Below, piece by piece: positions 5,398-8,909 of a DNA stretch of 8,909 nt. The stretch spans positions 1-8,909 of the forward strand of contig CALMEC010000366.1 of assembly GCA_937862675.1 (NCBI GenBank), in the 5' to 3' direction. This DNA comes from an uncultured Actinomycetes bacterium. Lineage in GTDB: Bacteria > Actinomycetota > Thermoleophilia > Miltoncostaeales > Miltoncostaeaceae. Within the stretch, counting starts at the first letter, position 1, and every line of letters starts with the position of its first letter. A program made the position numbers and the translations under genes. Below the pieces are notes generated by a model. The model searched no databases and was not told where the DNA came from. It saw only the letters and a list, made by a program, of their open reading frames with translations.

Positions 5398-6183
5398 GTG
5401 GCTGACGCTGAGATCGGGGTTTTCGGGGGATCCGGGTTCTATTCGTTCCTGGACAACGTGGAGGCGGTCGCGGTCGACACGCCGTACGGGCTGCCGTCGT
5501 CGAAGGTCTTCCTCGGAAAGCTCGAGGGACGGTCGGTGGCGTTCCTGCCGCGCCACGGGGTGGACCACGAGCTGCCGGCGCACGCCATCAACTACCGCGC
5601 CAACCTGTGGGTCATGAAGGAGCTCGGCGTCGACTTCATCTTCGGTCCCTGCGCCAGCGGGAGCCTGCAGGCGGATGTGAAGATCGGCGACTTCGTGGTC
5701 TGCGACCAGTTCGTCGACCGCACCACCGGTCGTCGCGACACCTTCTACGACGGGCCGATCACGACCCACGTGAGTGCGGCCGATCCCTACAGCCCGGTGC
5801 TGCGGCAGCTTCTCATCGACGGCTGCAGGGAACTCGACATCCCCGTCCACGAGACCGGCACCGTCGTCGTGATCCAGGGGCCGCGCTTCTCCACGCGGGC
5901 GGAGAGCAAGTGGTTCAGCTCGGCCGGGTGGGAGGTCATCAACATGACGGCGTATCCGGAGGGATATCTCGCGCGGGAGCTTGAGATCGGCTACGCGAAC
6001 GTGTCGCTCATCACGGACTACGACGTCGGTGTGGAGGGCGTCCCGCCGGTCTCGCACGCCGAGGTGGTGGCGACCTTCGGGGCGAACAACGACAAGCTCC
6101 GCCGGCTCCTGTTCCACGTGATCCCCAAGGTCCCGACCGAGCCGGACCCTCACGCGGCGAACGCCCTGGAGGGTGCCCGCTAG
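5398..6183 (+). CDS. mtnP: S-methyl-5'-thioadenosine phosphorylase
   Basis: The 261-residue enzyme belongs to the trimeric purine phosphorylase family (PNP/MTAP). It splits methylthioadenosine, a by-product of polyamine and SAM metabolism, with phosphate to adenine and 5-methylthioribose-1-phosphate, feeding methionine and adenine salvage in the cytoplasm. Landmarks: phosphate loop FGGSGFY (9-15), LPRHG with R52-H53, NYRANLWVMKELG, CASGSL, GPRFSTRAESKWF, INMTAYPE (M183 region at the nucleoside site) and TDYD with D207 and D209. The DYD pair is the known mark of 6-aminopurine (adenine) preference; guanine/hypoxanthine enzymes have Asn there. This argues for MTAP rather than a generic PNP, although some family members accept both MTA and inosine. 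GTG 5398 follows a good Shine-Dalgarno. No other methionine-salvage gene is visible. The next gene is convergent. Confidence 0.93.
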   Translation: MADAEIGVFGGSGFYSFLDNVEAVAVDTPYGLPSSKVFLGKLEGRSVAFLPRHGVDHELPAHAINYRANLWVMKELGVDFIFGPCASGSLQADVKIGDFVVCDQFVDRTTGRRDTFYDGPITTHVSAADPYSPVLRQLLIDGCRELDIPVHETGTVVVIQGPRFSTRAESKWFSSAGWEVINMTAYPEGYLARELEIGYANVSLITDYDVGVEGVPPVSHAEVVATFGANNDKLRRLLFHVIPKVPTEPDPHAANALEGAR

Positions 6184-6195
6184 CGTCCTGCGGCC

Positions 6196-6235
6196 GTGGC
6201 GCTCAGCTCTCCCGGATCAGGAGGACGAGCGCCAC
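6196..6235. terminator. Bidirectional terminator candidate between convergent genes
   Basis: A perfect 9-bp inverted repeat, GTGGCGCTC (6196-6204) and GAGCGCCAC (6227-6235), encloses 22 bases that contain a second short stem, CTCC (6209-6212) with GGAG (6220-6223). It begins 13 bases after the mtnP stop and covers the last codons of the minus-strand transporter. Position between two converging genes supports a shared terminator. There is no T tract on either strand. Confidence 0.55.
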
Positions 6236-6649
6236 GACGATCAGGAGGATCGCGGTGATCCGTCCTGCGGAGAGGTGCCGGGCAGGGACGTCCAGCCAGC
6301 CGAAGCGGTCGACGAGGGCTCCGACGACCAGCTGGCCGGCCACCACGGCGACCATGGTGACGGTGACCCCCAGCCTCGGCGCGGCCATCAGGGTCGCGGT
6401 GACGAGCGCGGCCCCGGCGAACCCCCCGAGCCATGCCCACCAGGGTGCGGATCCCGCGTCGGCGATCCCGCCGGCCGCGTTGGTGGCCAGCACGGCGCCG
6501 AAGAGGACGATCGTCCCCACGAGGAACGAGAGGCCGGCGCTGAGGAGGGGCGAGCCCACGGCAACACGGAGACGTGCGTTGATCGGTGCCTGAGCGGCGA
6601 TCGCCCCGCCCCCGACGGCGGCGAAGATGATGAGTGCGAGTCGGTCCAT
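6203..6649 (-). CDS. YdcZ/DUF606-type small DMT-superfamily membrane transporter
   Basis: The 148-residue protein is almost entirely hydrophobic, with five probable membrane helices at about 4-20, 34-56, 70-90, 94-113 and 128-146. The family-typical QAPINARLR (20-28) follows the first helix, and GAPRLGVT-like APRLGVTVTMVAVVAGQ (90-106) and VDRFGWLD (113-120) also fit DUF606. Such half-size proteins of the drug/metabolite transporter superfamily probably act as dimers or larger; their substrates are generally unknown. The ATG at 6649 is chosen over the longer in-frame start (6772) because the extension is proline/arginine-rich, not hydrophobic, and because a TACGGT -10 box lies directly before the ATG. 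The gene stands alone: convergent with mtnP, divergent from hppA. Family call good, substrate unknown. Confidence 0.88.
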   Translation of the reverse strand: MDRLALIIFAAVGGGAIAAQAPINARLRVAVGSPLLSAGLSFLVGTIVLFGAVLATNAAGGIADAGSAPWWAWLGGFAGAALVTATLMAAPRLGVTVTMVAVVAGQLVVGALVDRFGWLDVPARHLSAGRITAILLIVVALVLLIRES

Positions 6650-6656
6650 GTGCGGG

Positions 6657-6662
6657 ACCGTA
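6657..6662 (-). promoter_or_regulatory. -10 box of the YdcZ-like gene
   Basis: On the minus strand TACGGT (TAnnnT type) is followed by 7 bases and then the ATG at 6649. The start of transcription would fall on or next to the ATG, implying a leaderless mRNA. No Shine-Dalgarno is present. A matching -35 was not found. Confidence 0.5.
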
Positions 6663-6740
6663 GCGTCGTCCGCCCGGGAAGGACCCTTCTCGCGTCGTGA
6701 CCCGTGCCACCGGAGGAACGAGGGACCGGCCGCCGGCGAC

Positions 6741-6760
6741 GGGGACGGGACGGGCCGGGG
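6741..6760 (+). other. G-quadruplex motif
   Basis: Four G tracts (GGGG, GGG, GGG, GGGG) are joined by three 2-base loops (AC, AC, CC). This satisfies the standard G3+N1-7 pattern with very short loops, which favours stable folding. It lies on the plus strand in the divergent promoter region, 92-111 bases upstream of the transporter start. Confidence 0.6.
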
Positions 6761-6844
6761 CGGAAACGGCACTGCGGCGGCGGCCGCCGGTCATCGCGAC
6801 GGACCTTCTCCGGGCGTCCGGGGTAGGCTGACCGGGTCCTTGCC

Positions 6845-6870
6845 GTCGGTTGGCACTCCTCGGTGCCGAC
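6845..6870 (+). other. Bulged hairpin in the hppA upstream region
   Basis: GGCAC (6852-6856) pairs with GTGCC (6863-6867) over TCCTCG, and GTC (6845-6847) pairs with GAC (6868-6870) across a 4-base bulge on the 5' side. If transcription starts at the TAGGCT box (about 6836), this would be the first structure of the hppA leader. Alternatively it is an operator-like inverted repeat. Function unknown. Confidence 0.35.
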
Positions 6871-6966
6871 CGCCAGCTGTGATAGAAAAGATCGCCATTT
6901 CGGGGCCGAAGCGCTGGGCGGTGCACATGTCCGGCGGCCACGCACTCGATGCAGACCCGAAGAAAT

Positions 6967-6973
6967 GGGGGAG
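6967..6973 (+). promoter_or_regulatory. Ribosome binding site of hppA
   Basis: GGGGGAG ends 5 bases before the TTG at 6979. The in-frame ATG at 6949 has no Shine-Dalgarno, so this site argues for the TTG start. Confidence 0.7.
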
Positions 6974-6978
6974 ATATC

Positions 6979-8909
<1,931 letters not shown>

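Larger units (their letters stand above)
6650..6978. other. Divergent intergenic region between ydcZ-like gene and hppA
   Basis: These 329 bases hold no supportable gene. Contents: the minus-strand -10 box of the transporter gene (6657-6662); a four-tract G motif (6741-6760); a possible plus-strand -10 TAGGCT (6824-6829) without a good -35; a bulged hairpin (6845-6870); a short A-rich patch (6880-6899), unusual for this genome, which also offers a weak TGATAGAAA extended -10-like site (6880-6888); and the hppA ribosome site. The 6640-6790 part is extremely G/C rich. The hppA leader would be about 90-145 bases depending on the promoter used. Confidence 0.6.

Noticed and set aside
6851..6866. 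Sigma-54-like element (TGGCAC followed by GGTGC)
   Set aside because: The -12 part lacks TTGC at the required spacing, and sigma-54 is generally absent from actinobacteria. The bases are better explained by the hairpin.
6949..6978. ATG 6949 as hppA start
   Set aside because: There is no Shine-Dalgarno before it, and the ten extra residues are polar and atypical. TTG 6979 follows GGGGGAG. Not fully excluded.

Overview
The window is GC-rich (third codon positions are almost always G or C), densely coding bacterial DNA. Three things suggest an actinobacterial genome: frequent GTG and TTG starts, apparently leaderless genes behind TAnnnT-type -10 boxes, and the gene content (Rex, YbdK-type ligase, K+-independent H+-pyrophosphatase). 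The alanine-rich subtilase serine motif and the protein styles fit a deep-branching class such as Thermoleophilia. That placement is an inference from style, not from a search.

Layout from left to right: (1) the 3' part of a secreted S8 subtilisin-like protease with a PA domain (2-1465); (2) rex, the NADH-sensing repressor (1550-2173), behind its own promoter and a Rex-like inverted repeat, then two GC-rich hairpins; (3) a DUF815-type AAA+ ATPase (2325-3521), preceded by an unusual triple half-site GACAA/TTGTC/GACAA and an extended -10 box; (4) a YbdK-like carboxylate-amine (glutamate-cysteine) ligase (3636-4832), probably translated from a leaderless mRNA; (5) a small DUF1844-like protein (4829-5290) coupled to it by an ATGA overlap and ending in two SGLWTP motifs; (6) S-methyl-5'-thioadenosine phosphorylase (5398-6183). 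A long inverted repeat, probably a bidirectional terminator, separates this from (7) a convergent YdcZ/DUF606 small membrane transporter (minus strand, 6203-6649). After a 329-bp divergent intergenic region that contains a textbook G-quadruplex motif comes (8) hppA, a membrane H+-translocating pyrophosphatase that runs off the right edge (6979-8909).

The genes do not form one pathway. Loose themes are redox and energy status (Rex reads NADH/NAD+, HppA recovers PPi energy) and sulfur/thiol metabolism (gamma-glutamyl ligase family, methylthioadenosine salvage). Only the ligase and DUF1844-like pair is clearly one translational unit. I see no tRNA, rRNA, CRISPR array, transposon or phage signature, so this looks like ordinary chromosomal core sequence. 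The points most worth a second look are the regulatory sites and the DUF1844-like C-terminal motif. I found nothing that clearly amounts to a new system.
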